Assembly: GCA_029781795.1 (NCBI GenBank)
Contig: JAKOWB010000305.1
Coordinates: 1-53,232 of the forward strand
Direction: 5' to 3'
Length of the DNA: 53,232 nt
Source: Pseudomonadota bacterium
GTDB taxonomy: Bacteria; Pseudomonadota; Alphaproteobacteria; Kiloniellales; JACOMY01
Below the pieces are notes generated by a model, which made no database searches, was not told the DNA's origin, and saw only the letters and a list, made by a program, of their open reading frames with translations. Positions 32,139-40,493 of this stretch are shown piece after piece; positions within the stretch are counted from its first letter, which is position 1, and every line of letters begins with the position of its first letter. Both the position numbers and the translations under genes were made by a program.

Positions 32139-32855
32139 ATGCCATTGCTTCTGGACCGCCGCGCCTGGCTGGCGTTGACCGCGGCCGCCGGATTGACGGG
32201 CGCTTTCGTGGCACGCTCGCCCGCCGCGACCGAGGTCGGCCGCGTCGCGGTGCTGCTGGGACAGGCAGTGCGCCATGCGGCCAGCGGGCCGATGCCGCTG
32301 CAGCCAGGCGGTGGCGTGGCCGCCGGCGACGAGGTCGAGACCCTGGCCGACAGCCGGCTGGAGATCGCCTTCATCGACGGCTCCAGCCTGGTCCTGGGCC
32401 CCGAAACCCGGGTGCAGATCGCCCAGTTCGCGCCCGCGGACGGCGTGGCCCAGGCGCTCATCCTGCTGGTCGCGGGCGTGGTCAAGGTCGCCGTCGGCGA
32501 CGCCATCACCTGGCAGACCTTCCAGGTTGAAACGGAAACCGCCATCGCCTCGGTCCGCGGCACCGAATGGGTGATGCAGCAGACCCCCGAGGGCAGCGCG
32601 GTGCTGGTGCTGGAGGGGAGGGTGGAGGTGACGCCGCGCCAGCCGCCGACACCCACGGTGGCGCCCGGCCCCAGTCAGGACGAGCACAAGCAGGAGAAGA
32701 GCGACCCGCTGGACCAGAAGTCCGGCACCGGCGGGCCGACCATCCTGGAGCCGGGCGAGGGCACGGACGTCGCGCCAGGCGCCTTCCCGACCCTGCCCAA
32801 GGTCTGGGGCGACAAGCGCCGCGAAGCGGTGCTGGCGCTCGTCTCGCTGCCCTGA
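32139..32855 (+). CDS. Exported FecR-domain protein
   Basis: I prefer the ATG at 32139, 8 bases after AAGGGA, to the one at 32133. The 238-residue product starts with LLLDRRAWLALTAAAGLTGAFVARSPA, an RR-containing export signal that may use the Tat route, then a FecR beta domain (about 28-165) with VLLGQAVRHA, LAPGxxVAAGDEVET-like text, GSSLVLGPETRVQI and VRGTEWVM. The end is proline- and acid-rich. Free-standing FecR proteins are periplasmic and often accompany CHASE2 cyclases; here the cyclase follows after 15 bases. No sigma factor is nearby, so this is not a FecIR pair. A role as ligand or partner for the CHASE2 sensor is inference. Confidence 0.82.
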   Translation: MPLLLDRRAWLALTAAAGLTGAFVARSPAATEVGRVAVLLGQAVRHAASGPMPLQPGGGVAAGDEVETLADSRLEIAFIDGSSLVLGPETRVQIAQFAPADGVAQALILLVAGVVKVAVGDAITWQTFQVETETAIASVRGTEWVMQQTPEGSAVLVLEGRVEVTPRQPPTPTVAPGPSQDEHKQEKSDPLDQKSGTGGPTILEPGEGTDVAPGAFPTLPKVWGDKRREAVLALVSLP

Positions 32856-32870
32856 CCCAGGCACGCCGCG

Positions 32871-34790
32871 GTGGCACCCCGCTCTCCATCGCGGCATTGG
32901 CTCGGCTTGATCCTGGCGCTGCTGGTCGGCGGGCTGCTGGGCGGGCTGCATCTGGCCGGCCGCCTGCCCTCGGGGCTGGAGGAGATCGAGGCCACCACGC
33001 TGGACTGGCGCTTTCGCCTGCGCGGCCCGCTGCCGCCGCCGGACCAGGTCGCCATCATCGCCGTCGACGACCGGACCCTGGCGAAACTCGGCCGCTGGCC
33101 GCTGCCGCGTGCCACCCTGGCCGAGGCCGTGACCCGGCTGCGCGCCGCGGGCGCGCGCACCATCGGGCTGGACCTGCTGCTGCTGGAGCGCGAGCCGCCG
33201 AGTGACGGCATCACGCTGTCAGCCGGCGACCGGGCGCTGCGCGCCGTGCTGGCGGAAGCGGACGACGTGGTGCTGGGCATGGCGCTGCTGTTCGACGGCG
33301 CGGCCCAGGCCGATCCGGGCCTCGAGCAGGAACTGCTGCCGCACGCCCTGCGGATCGTCGCGCGGCCCCCACGGTCGCTGCCGGTGCCCGGCGCGGCCGG
33401 CGCACTGGTGCCGATCCAGCCATTGCGCGACGTCGCCGGCCTGGGACACGTCAACCTGCTGCTGCGCGAGGGGCAGCCGCGCCTGGCGCATCCGGCCATC
33501 GCACTGGGCAGCCTGCTGATTCCCTCGTTCCCGCTCGAGCTGGCTCGGCGGCAGCGCGGCCTGCCGGCCGACGGCGTCGCGCTCTCGCTCGCCGGCGAAC
33601 TGGCGCTGGGTGCGCGGCGGATCGCCCTGGACCGCAGCCTCGGCCTGCCGGTGGACTTTCATGGCCCCGCCGGCACCATCGCGACCTGGTCGCTGCTCGA
33701 CCTGCTCGAAGACCGTATTCCCCCGAGCGCCCTCGAGGGCCGTGCCGTGCTAGTCGGGGCGACGGCGCTCGGCGTCGGCGACACCTTTCCGACGCCCTTC
33801 GCCCAGTCGCTGCCGGGGGTCGAGGTGCTGGCGACCGCCGTGGACAACCTGCTGCAGCCGGCCACGCTGATACGTCCCGTCGGCCTGCTGCCCTGGGAGG
33901 CTGGCCTTTGCCTGCTGCTGGCGGTGTTGACCTGGGCCGGCCTCAGGCTGCCCAACCCGCGCGTCGCCGCGCTGGCCGGCACCGCCCTGCTGCTGCTCTG
34001 GCTGGCGGCGTGCTACGCGGCCTTCGTGCTGGCCAAGGTCTGGGTGAACGCCACCGTGCCGGCCCTGGCGATCGTCCTCAGCGGCCTGCTGCTGGCCGCC
34101 AGCCGGGCGGCCTTCGAGCGGCGCATGCGGCGCGAGGCGGAGCGGCAGCGCGGCAATCTTGCGCGCTATGTCTCGCCGGTGATGGCGGCGCAACTGGCCG
34201 AGGAGGAGCGGCCCAGCTTCGACGAGCGCGAGCAGGCCGCGGCCATCCTGTTCTTCGACCTGTCCGGCTTCACGCGCCTGGCCGAGGGTCGGCCACCGAC
34301 GGAAACTGCGCGCTTTCTCAAGGATTTCCACGCCCGTCTTGAGACCGTGGTTCTGCATTACGAGGGGGTGGTGGAGCAGTTCCTGGGCGACGGCGCCATG
34401 ATCATCTTCGGACTGCCGCAGGAGCGGCCGGACGATCCGGTGCGGGCGCTGGCCTGTGCCCGCGCCCTGGTGGTCGAGCTGGGCGCCTGGCGTCCGGAGC
34501 TGAAGCCGCGCGCCGGCCTGCACTTCGGGCGCGTCGCCATGGCCCGCCTGGGCGGCCGCAGCCAGGCGCAGCTCGCCGCCGCCGGCGATACGGTGAACGT
34601 GGGTGCGCGCCTGGAGGCGCTGGCGCGGCAGCTCGGCGCCGCCCTCGCCGTATCCGACGCCCTGGTCGAGGCGGTGCGCGCCGCAGGTCGGGCGGATCTG
34701 CTGGCCGGTCTGCAGCCCGAAGGCGCGCAGGATATGCGCGGCCGGACCGGTCAGGTCGCGGTCTGGCTGGCGCAGCGGGAACTTCTCTGA
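32871..34790 (+). CDS. CHASE2-domain class III nucleotide cyclase
   Basis: The 639-residue protein starts with GTG. In order: an N-terminal membrane helix (11-30), a periplasmic CHASE2 sensor (about 36-330; DWRFRLRGPLPPPDQVAIIAVDDRTL), three membrane helices (338-358, 366-388, 393-411) and a cytoplasmic cyclase domain (about 430-620). The metal aspartates D463 (FFDLSGFTRL) and D507 (LGDGAMIIFG) and the transition-state pair N576 and R580 (GDTVNVGARL) are present. The two purine-selecting positions read Q503 (usually Lys) and A569 (usually Thr or Asp), so cAMP cannot be assumed. It forms an operon with FecR, and the Crp-like regulator next door could be its effector. Confidence 0.88.
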   Translation: MAPRSPSRHWLGLILALLVGGLLGGLHLAGRLPSGLEEIEATTLDWRFRLRGPLPPPDQVAIIAVDDRTLAKLGRWPLPRATLAEAVTRLRAAGARTIGLDLLLLEREPPSDGITLSAGDRALRAVLAEADDVVLGMALLFDGAAQADPGLEQELLPHALRIVARPPRSLPVPGAAGALVPIQPLRDVAGLGHVNLLLREGQPRLAHPAIALGSLLIPSFPLELARRQRGLPADGVALSLAGELALGARRIALDRSLGLPVDFHGPAGTIATWSLLDLLEDRIPPSALEGRAVLVGATALGVGDTFPTPFAQSLPGVEVLATAVDNLLQPATLIRPVGLLPWEAGLCLLLAVLTWAGLRLPNPRVAALAGTALLLLWLAACYAAFVLAKVWVNATVPALAIVLSGLLLAASRAAFERRMRREAERQRGNLARYVSPVMAAQLAEEERPSFDEREQAAAILFFDLSGFTRLAEGRPPTETARFLKDFHARLETVVLHYEGVVEQFLGDGAMIIFGLPQERPDDPVRALACARALVVELGAWRPELKPRAGLHFGRVAMARLGGRSQAQLAAAGDTVNVGARLEALARQLGAALAVSDALVEAVRAAGRADLLAGLQPEGAQDMRGRTGQVAVWLAQRELL

Positions 34791-34823
34791 AAAATGGCGC
34801 TTTTCCAGACTATTGAAGCGCTT

Positions 34824-34837
34824 GCCCCGCGCGGGGC
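34824..34837. repeat. Perfect 14-base GC palindrome upstream of the deacylase
   Basis: GCCCCGCGCGGGGC is fully self-complementary, and GCTTGC/GCAAGC arms lie just outside it. The 127-base gap between cyclase stop and deacylase start otherwise shows only a strong AGGAGGGG ribosome site at 34900. Without a T-run it is a weak terminator candidate, and in such GC-rich sequence it may mean nothing. Confidence 0.35.
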
Positions 34838-34917
34838 GGGAGGCGCAAGCTCCGCCCGCCGAACGCCTCCGCTGACGTGGGGCGAGGCAAGGTTACGTGC
34901 AGGAGGGGGGCCTCCCG

Positions 34918-36363
34918 ATGTTCGATCTGCTGATTTGCGGCGCGACGCTCTATGACGGTCGCGGGGGCCCGCCACGCCTTGCCGACGTCGCGGTGGATGG
35001 CGACTACGTGGCCGCCGTCGGCGACCTGGGCGGCGCCGAATCGCGGCGCGAAATCAAGGCTGAAGGCCTGGCGCTGGCACCTGGCTTCATCGACGTGCAC
35101 ACGCACGACGACCGGGCGGTGCTGGACGGCGACATGGCGCCCAAGATCAGCCAGGGCGTCACCAGCGTCGTGGTCGGCAACTGCGGCATCAGCCTGGCGC
35201 CGCTGACCCTGCTGGGCGCGCCGCCGCCGCCCCTGGACCTGCTGGGTGGGCAGGCGGACTATCGCTTCGCCAGCTTCGCCGACTACCTGTCCGCGCTCGA
35301 CCGTGCCGGCGGTGCCACCAACACCGCGGCCATGGTGGGGCACTCGACCCTGCGCGTCGGCGCCATGGAGCGCACCGACCGCGCCGCCAGCGCCGCCGAG
35401 ATCGCCGCCATGCGCGGGCGGCTGCAGGACTGCTTGGCGGCCGGCGCCATCGGCTTCTCCACGGGTCTGTTCTACGCCCCCTCGGCGGCGGCGCCGACCG
35501 AGGAGATCATGGCCCTGGCCGAGGTGCTGAAGCCCTTGGGCGGCATTCACACCACCCACATGCGGGACGAGAGCGACCATGTGACCGAGGCGCTGGACGA
35601 GGCCTTTGCCATCGGCCGCCACGCCGAGGTGCCGGTGGTGATCTCGCACTTCAAGGTGTCGGGCCGCGACAACTGGGGCCGCTCCGCGGAGACCCTGGCG
35701 AAGTGGCGGCGGGCGGCGGCGGGCCAGCCGCTGGCGCTCGACGCCTATCCCTATGCCGCCTCGTCCACCGTGCTGCGCATCGAGTACGCGGCCGAGGCGC
35801 CGCAGGTACTGATCACCTGGTCCAAGGCGCATCCCGAGCAGTCGGGCCGCGACCTGGACGAGATCGCCAGGGAGTGGGGCCTGGATCGCCGCGCCGCGGC
35901 CGAGCGGCTGCAGCCGGCCGGCGCGGTCTATTTCTCGATGGACGAGGGGGACGTGCGCCGCATCCTGGCCTTCCCGGAGACCATGATCGGCTCCGACGGG
36001 CTGCCGCACGACCAGCATCCGCATCCGCGCCTCTGGGGCGCCTTCCCGCGCGTGCTGGGGCACTATGCCCGCGACGTCGGGCTCTTCCCGCTGGAAGAGG
36101 CGATCCGCCGCATGACCAGCCTCTCGGCCGAGCGCTTCGGCCTGGTGGACCGCGGCCACATCGCCGAGGGCGCCTTCGCCGACCTGGTGCTGTTCGACCC
36201 GGCCACGGTGATCGACAGCGCCACCTTCGCCGACCCGAAGCGGCCGGCGGCGGGCATCAAGGAAGTCTTTGTCAACGGTGAGAGCGTGTGGGCCGAGGGC
36301 CGGCCGACCGGCGCCCGGCCGGGCCGCGTGCTGCGGCTCGGGCAGGGAGCGCGGCCGGCGTAG
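34918..36363 (+). CDS. N-acyl-D-amino-acid deacylase (D-aminoacylase)
   Basis: A 481-residue amidohydrolase with the metal-binding H61-T-H63-DD near residue 61, the cysteine C89 of VVGNCG that bridges zinc in D-aminoacylases, GFSTGLFYAPSAAAPTEEI, the HMRDES segment and a C-terminal GSDGLPHDQHPHPRLWGAFPRVLG with the catalytic Asp. These are all family hallmarks and the length is right. It removes the acyl group from N-acyl-D-amino acids. AGGAGGGG lies 10 bases before the ATG. No racemase or D-amino acid dehydrogenase is adjacent, unless the PuuB-like gene plays that role. Confidence 0.9.
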   Translation: MFDLLICGATLYDGRGGPPRLADVAVDGDYVAAVGDLGGAESRREIKAEGLALAPGFIDVHTHDDRAVLDGDMAPKISQGVTSVVVGNCGISLAPLTLLGAPPPPLDLLGGQADYRFASFADYLSALDRAGGATNTAAMVGHSTLRVGAMERTDRAASAAEIAAMRGRLQDCLAAGAIGFSTGLFYAPSAAAPTEEIMALAEVLKPLGGIHTTHMRDESDHVTEALDEAFAIGRHAEVPVVISHFKVSGRDNWGRSAETLAKWRRAAAGQPLALDAYPYAASSTVLRIEYAAEAPQVLITWSKAHPEQSGRDLDEIAREWGLDRRAAAERLQPAGAVYFSMDEGDVRRILAFPETMIGSDGLPHDQHPHPRLWGAFPRVLGHYARDVGLFPLEEAIRRMTSLSAERFGLVDRGHIAEGAFADLVLFDPATVIDSATFADPKRPAAGIKEVFVNGESVWAEGRPTGARPGRVLRLGQGARPA

Positions 36364-36381
36364 TGAGCGTCTGGCCCCGCG

Positions 36382-36948
36382 TCAGTCGCGGGCGCGCTCG
36401 ACGTAGCTGCCGTCCTCGGTCATCACCACGATGCGGGTGCCCGGGCCGACGTGCGGCGGCACCATGGTGCGCACGCCGTTCGACAGCATGGCCGGCTTGT
36501 AGGAGGAGGAGGCGGTCTGCCCCTTCACCGTCGGCTCGGTCTCGGTGATCTCCAGCGTCACCTTCTGCGGCAGCTCGACCGAGACCGGCACGCCCTGGTG
36601 CAGGCGCATGGTGACGTGCATGCCGTCCTGCAGGAAGCGGGCCGGCTCGCCGATGACGTCGGCCGGTACCGAGATCTGCTCGTAGTTCACCACGTCCATG
36701 AAGGCATAGGCGTCGCCGTCCTTGAACAGGAACTGGTACTCGCCCTCGTCGATGAAGGCGCGCTCGACCGATTCCGTCGTGCGGTAGCGCTCGACCACCT
36801 TCACGCCATCGCTGATGCGGCGCATCTCCACCTGGGTCACCGGCGTGCCCTTGCCCGGCTGGATGTTGTCGGCCTTGAGGATGGCGTAGAGCTTGCCATC
36901 GGTCTCGATGACCTGACCGGCGCGCAGCGTGTTGGCGTTGACCTTCAT
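36382..36948 (-). CDS. efp: Translation elongation factor P
   Basis: The 188-residue protein has the three-domain EF-P sequence from [34 protein letters not shown] to the C-terminal [26 protein letters not shown]33 in the PGKG loop is the site that EpmA modifies with beta-lysine in other bacteria. EF-P relieves ribosome stalling at consecutive prolines. It is transcribed away from epmA, its modifying enzyme, across 78 bases, which supports both calls. Confidence 0.97.
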   Translation of the reverse strand: MKVNANTLRAGQVIETDGKLYAILKADNIQPGKGTPVTQVEMRRISDGVKVVERYRTTESVERAFIDEGEYQFLFKDGDAYAFMDVVNYEQISVPADVIGEPARFLQDGMHVTMRLHQGVPVSVELPQKVTLEITETEPTVKGQTASSSYKPAMLSNGVRTMVPPHVGPGTRIVVMTEDGSYVERARD

Positions 36949-36983
36949 GGGAACGAAAAACCTCGGTTGCGAAAAAGCGCCCG

Positions 36984-37012
36984 TGTGTAGCAGGTTCGCC
37001 CCCTGGCTTCAA
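36984..37012 (-). promoter_or_regulatory. Candidate promoter for efp
   Basis: On the minus strand TTGAAG (37012-37007) and TACACA (36989-36984) are separated by 17 bases, 36 bases from the efp start. Matches to consensus are 4 and 3 of 6. The same 78-base gap must also hold the epmA promoter, for which I see only TTGCGA at 36967 with a short spacer. Confidence 0.35.
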
Positions 37013-37026
37013 CCAACGCAGGACCC

Positions 37027-38088
37027 ATGGCCGCAGCCCCCTCCGTCATTCCCTGGTGGCGCCCCGACCGCTATGCCGCGCGGCGGCCCAACCTGTTGAA
37101 ACGGCAGGCGATCCTCGCCGCCATCCGGGCCTTCTTCCAGGCCCGCGGCTTCGCCGAGGTGGAGACCCCGGCGCTGCAGGTCTCGCCCGGGCTGGAGCCG
37201 CACCTCATGGCCTTCGAGACGCGGCTGGAGCAGGGCGACGGCGCGGCCAGCCGCCTCTTCCTCCATACCTCGCCCGAGTTCACCTGCAAGAAGCTGCTGG
37301 CGGCGGGGGAGGAGAGGCTCTTCACCCTGGCGCGGGTCTGGCGCAACCGCGAGCGCTCGGCGACGCACCACCCGGAGTTCACCATGCTGGAGTGGTACCG
37401 CGCCGGCGCGGACTACGAGAGCCTGATGGAAGACTGCGAGGGGCTGCTGGCGGCGGTGGCCGAGGCGGCGGGCGCCGCGGCCCTGACCTGGAAGGGCCAG
37501 CGCGTCGACCCCTTCGGCCGCTTCGAGCGCGTCAGCGTGGCCGAGGCCTTCCGCCGCCATGCCGGCATCGATCTGCTGGCCACCGCGCCGGATCCCTGGA
37601 AGCCCGACACCGCGGCCCTGGCCGAGCAGGCGCGCCGCGCCAAGGTCCGGGTGGCGCCGGACGACGACTGGGCCGACATCGTGACCAAGGTGCTGCTGGA
37701 GCGGATCGAGCCCAACCTCGGCCGCGACCACCCGACTTTCCTGGTGGACTATCCGGTCAGCCTGGCGGCGCTGTCGCGGCCGAAGCCCGGCGATCCGCGC
37801 GTCGCCGAGCGCTTCGAGCTCTACGTCAACGGCCTGGAGCTGGCCAATGCCTTCTCCGAGCTGACCGACGTCGCCGAGCAGCGCCGCCGCTTCGAGGCCG
37901 ACATGGCGCTGAAGGAGCGGCTCTACGGCCAGCGCTATCCGCTGGACGAGGATTTCCTGGCGGCCCTGGCCGAGATGCCGCCGGCCGCGGGCATCGCCCT
38001 CGGCGTCGACCGCCTGGTGATGTGCGCGGTGGGCGCGCAGCGCATCGAGGAGGTACTCTGGGCGCCTGTAGCGGAGCAGGGAACATGA
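37027..38088 (+). CDS. epmA: EF-P lysine lysyltransferase EpmA
   Basis: The 353-residue protein is a class II lysyl-tRNA synthetase core without the anticodon-binding domain, the EpmA (GenX/PoxA) length and layout. Motif 2 appears as LFTLARVWRNRERSATHHPEFTMLEWYRA and motif 3 as GIALGVDRLVM. It attaches (R)-beta-lysine to K33 of EF-P. The lysine 2,3-aminomutase EpmB, which makes the beta-lysine, is not in the window. Its stop overlaps the start of an FAD oxidoreductase by ATGA, an unexpected coupling. Confidence 0.95.
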   Translation: MAAAPSVIPWWRPDRYAARRPNLLKRQAILAAIRAFFQARGFAEVETPALQVSPGLEPHLMAFETRLEQGDGAASRLFLHTSPEFTCKKLLAAGEERLFTLARVWRNRERSATHHPEFTMLEWYRAGADYESLMEDCEGLLAAVAEAAGAAALTWKGQRVDPFGRFERVSVAEAFRRHAGIDLLATAPDPWKPDTAALAEQARRAKVRVAPDDDWADIVTKVLLERIEPNLGRDHPTFLVDYPVSLAALSRPKPGDPRVAERFELYVNGLELANAFSELTDVAEQRRRFEADMALKERLYGQRYPLDEDFLAALAEMPPAAGIALGVDRLVMCAVGAQRIEEVLWAPVAEQGT

Positions 38089-40493
38089 CCATGCGTCACG
38101 CGCGTGTCGTCGTCATCGGGGGCGGCATCGTCGGCTGCTCGGCGCTGTGGCACCTGGCGCGCAAGGGCTGGCGCGACCTGCTGCTGCTGGAGCGCGACGA
38201 GCTGACCGCCGGCTCGACCTGGCATGCCGCCGGCAACTGCCCGAACTTCTCCGGCTCCTGGGCGCTGCTGCACCTGCAAAGCTACTCGACCAGGCTCTAC
38301 CGCGAGCTGGCTGCGCTGACCGGCAGCGCCATCAACTACCACGTCACCGGCTCGATCCGGCTGGCGCAGGGCCGCGCGCGGCTGGAGGAGTACCGCCACC
38401 TCGCCACCGTGGCCAACCAGCTCGACCTCGGCTTCGAGGTGCTGGGGCCAGCCGAGATGAAGGCGCGCTATCCCCACCTGGAGACCGCCGGGCTGGAGGG
38501 CGGCCTCTGGGACCCGGCGGATGGCGACATCGATCCCTCGCAGGCGACGCAGGCCTTCGCCGCCGGGGCGCGGGCCCTGGGCGCGACCATCCTGCGGCAG
38601 TGCCCGGTCACCGCCATGCGGCGCAGCGGCGGCGGCTGGCGCCTGACCACGCCGCAGGGCGTGATCGAGGCCGAGATCGTGGTCAACGCCGCCGGCTACC
38701 GCGCCGGCGAGGTCGCGGCCCTGGTCGGCCAGCGCCTGCCGGTGGTCAGCCTGCAGCACCAGTACCTGGTGACCGAGGGCCTGCCGGAACTGGCGGGCAG
38801 TGGGCCGAAGCTGCCGTTGCTGCGCGACCCGGATGATTCCTACTACCTGCGGCAGGAGCGCGACGGCCTGCTGCTCGGCCCCTACGAGAAGGAGCGCGCC
38901 GTCGCGGTCTGGGACCAGGGCATCCCGGCCGACTTCGTCGCCGCGCTCTTCCCCGACGACCTGGAGCGGCTGGAGCGCTACATCGAGCTGGCGGTGGGCC
39001 GCGTGCCGCTGCTGGGCCGGGGCGGCGTGAAGCGGGTGGTGAACGGGCCGATCCCCTATACGCCGGACGGCAATCCGCTGATCGGGCCGGCCTTTCAGCC
39101 GGGCCTCGACCTCAAGGGGCTCTTCCTCTGCTGCGCCTTCTCCTTCGGCGTGGTGCAGGGCGGCGGCGCCGGCAAGGCGATCGCCGACTGGATCGTCGAG
39201 GGCGAGCCGGAGTGGGATCTCTGGGCCCTCGACCCGCGCCGCTTCACAGGCCATTGCGACGCCGCCTACACCCGCGCCAAGGCGCTGGAGGTCTATGAGA
39301 ACGAGTACGCCGTCGGCTTCCCGAACCAGGAATGGCCGGCCGGCCGCCCGGCCAAGACGACGCCGCTGACGGCGATCCTGGCGGGCGAGGGCGCGGTCTT
39401 CGGCGCGCGCAACGGCTGGGAGCGCGCGCTCTGGTTCAAGCCGCCGGGCTTCGCTGGCGACCCGCAGGCGCGGACTTTCCACCGGCCGGTCTGGTTCGAG
39501 GCCGTGGCGGCCGACTGCCGCGCTGTGCGCGAGGGCTGCGGCCTGGTCGAGATCCCGGGCTTCAGCCGCTTCCGCGTCACCGGGCCCGGCGCGGCGGCGC
39601 ACCTCGACCGCCTGCTGGCAAGCCGCTTGCCGCCGGTCGGGCAGGTGCGCCTGGCCTATGGCCTGACGGCGAAGGGTGGCGTGCTGGTCGAGACCACGGT
39701 CGTGCGCCTGGCCGAGGCGGAGTTCCTGCTGGCCAGCGCCGCGGCGGCGGAGTGGCACGACTGGCAGTGGCTGACGAGCGACCTGCCGCCGGGCGTCGCG
39801 GTCGAGGGCGTGACCGAGATGCAGGACACACTGGCGCTCAGCGGGCCGGACGCGCGGACCGTGCTGGAGCGCGCCTGCGGCCAGGCAGTGACCCTGCCTT
39901 GGCGCCATGCGACATGGATCGAGATCGCCGGGCAGCGCGTGCTGCTGCTGCGCTTCGGCTACACCGGCGAACTCGGCTACGAGCTGCATCTGGAGCCGCG
40001 CCACACGCCGGCGGTCTATGCCGCTCTCCGCGCCGCCGGGGCGCGACCGGTCGGGAACCATGCGCTGGACTCGCTGCGGCTGGAAAAGGGCTATCCCGCC
40101 TGGAAGAGCGAGCTGGAGATCAAGGTCTCGGCGCTCTCCAGCGGCCTCGAGCGCTTCCTCGACTGGAACAAGGATTTCGTCGGTCGCGCGGCGTTGCTGG
40201 CGGAACGGGCGCAGGGATCGCGGCTGACGCTGGCGCTGCTGGCGCTGGACCCCGGAACCGCCGAGGCGCTGCCGTTGGCACCGGTCTGGCGCGGCGGCCG
40301 GCGGGTCGGGCAGGTGACCTCGGGCGCCTTTGGGCACTGGGTCGGGCGCAGCCTGGCGCTGGCCTATCTGGAGCCGGGCGAGGCGCTGGTCGGCGCGCGG
40401 CTCGAGGTCTCGGTCCTGGGCGAGCGGCGTGGCGCCCTCGTCGTGCCGCGCCCGCTGCACGACCCGGAGAACCGGCGGATGCGGGGCCTCTAG
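38085..40493 (+). CDS. FAD/folate oxidoreductase of the dimethylglycine dehydrogenase type (copy 1)
   Basis: The 802-residue protein combines a DAO flavin domain (1-390) with a GcvT folate domain (430-802), as in dimethylglycine and sarcosine dehydrogenases. The N terminus has VVVIGGGIVGCSALWHLARKGW, then LTAGSTWHAAGNCPNFSGSW, in which H47 matches the histidine that carries covalent FAD in dimethylglycine dehydrogenase. LEKGYPAWKSELE is the folate-domain helix with the usual acid. It demethylates an N-methylamine and passes the carbon to tetrahydrofolate. Starts inside the epmA stop (ATGA) after GGAGCAGGG. It shares its CTAG stop with manC. The precise substrate is uncertain. Confidence 0.88.
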   Translation: MTMRHARVVVIGGGIVGCSALWHLARKGWRDLLLLERDELTAGSTWHAAGNCPNFSGSWALLHLQSYSTRLYRELAALTGSAINYHVTGSIRLAQGRARLEEYRHLATVANQLDLGFEVLGPAEMKARYPHLETAGLEGGLWDPADGDIDPSQATQAFAAGARALGATILRQCPVTAMRRSGGGWRLTTPQGVIEAEIVVNAAGYRAGEVAALVGQRLPVVSLQHQYLVTEGLPELAGSGPKLPLLRDPDDSYYLRQERDGLLLGPYEKERAVAVWDQGIPADFVAALFPDDLERLERYIELAVGRVPLLGRGGVKRVVNGPIPYTPDGNPLIGPAFQPGLDLKGLFLCCAFSFGVVQGGGAGKAIADWIVEGEPEWDLWALDPRRFTGHCDAAYTRAKALEVYENEYAVGFPNQEWPAGRPAKTTPLTAILAGEGAVFGARNGWERALWFKPPGFAGDPQARTFHRPVWFEAVAADCRAVREGCGLVEIPGFSRFRVTGPGAAAHLDRLLASRLPPVGQVRLAYGLTAKGGVLVETTVVRLAEAEFLLASAAAAEWHDWQWLTSDLPPGVAVEGVTEMQDTLALSGPDARTVLERACGQAVTLPWRHATWIEIAGQRVLLLRFGYTGELGYELHLEPRHTPAVYAALRAAGARPVGNHALDSLRLEKGYPAWKSELEIKVSALSSGLERFLDWNKDFVGRAALLAERAQGSRLTLALLALDPGTAEALPLAPVWRGGRRVGQVTSGAFGHWVGRSLALAYLEPGEALVGARLEVSVLGERRGALVVPRPLHDPENRRMRGL

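Noticed and set aside
32139..32855. A FecR anti-sigma factor of an iron-uptake system.
   Set aside because: There is no ECF sigma factor or TonB-dependent receptor nearby; the partner gene is a CHASE2 cyclase.
34824..34837. The 14-base GC palindrome as a rho-independent terminator of the cyclase operon.
   Set aside because: No T-run follows, and perfect GC palindromes of this size arise easily in such sequence; kept only as a low-confidence repeat.
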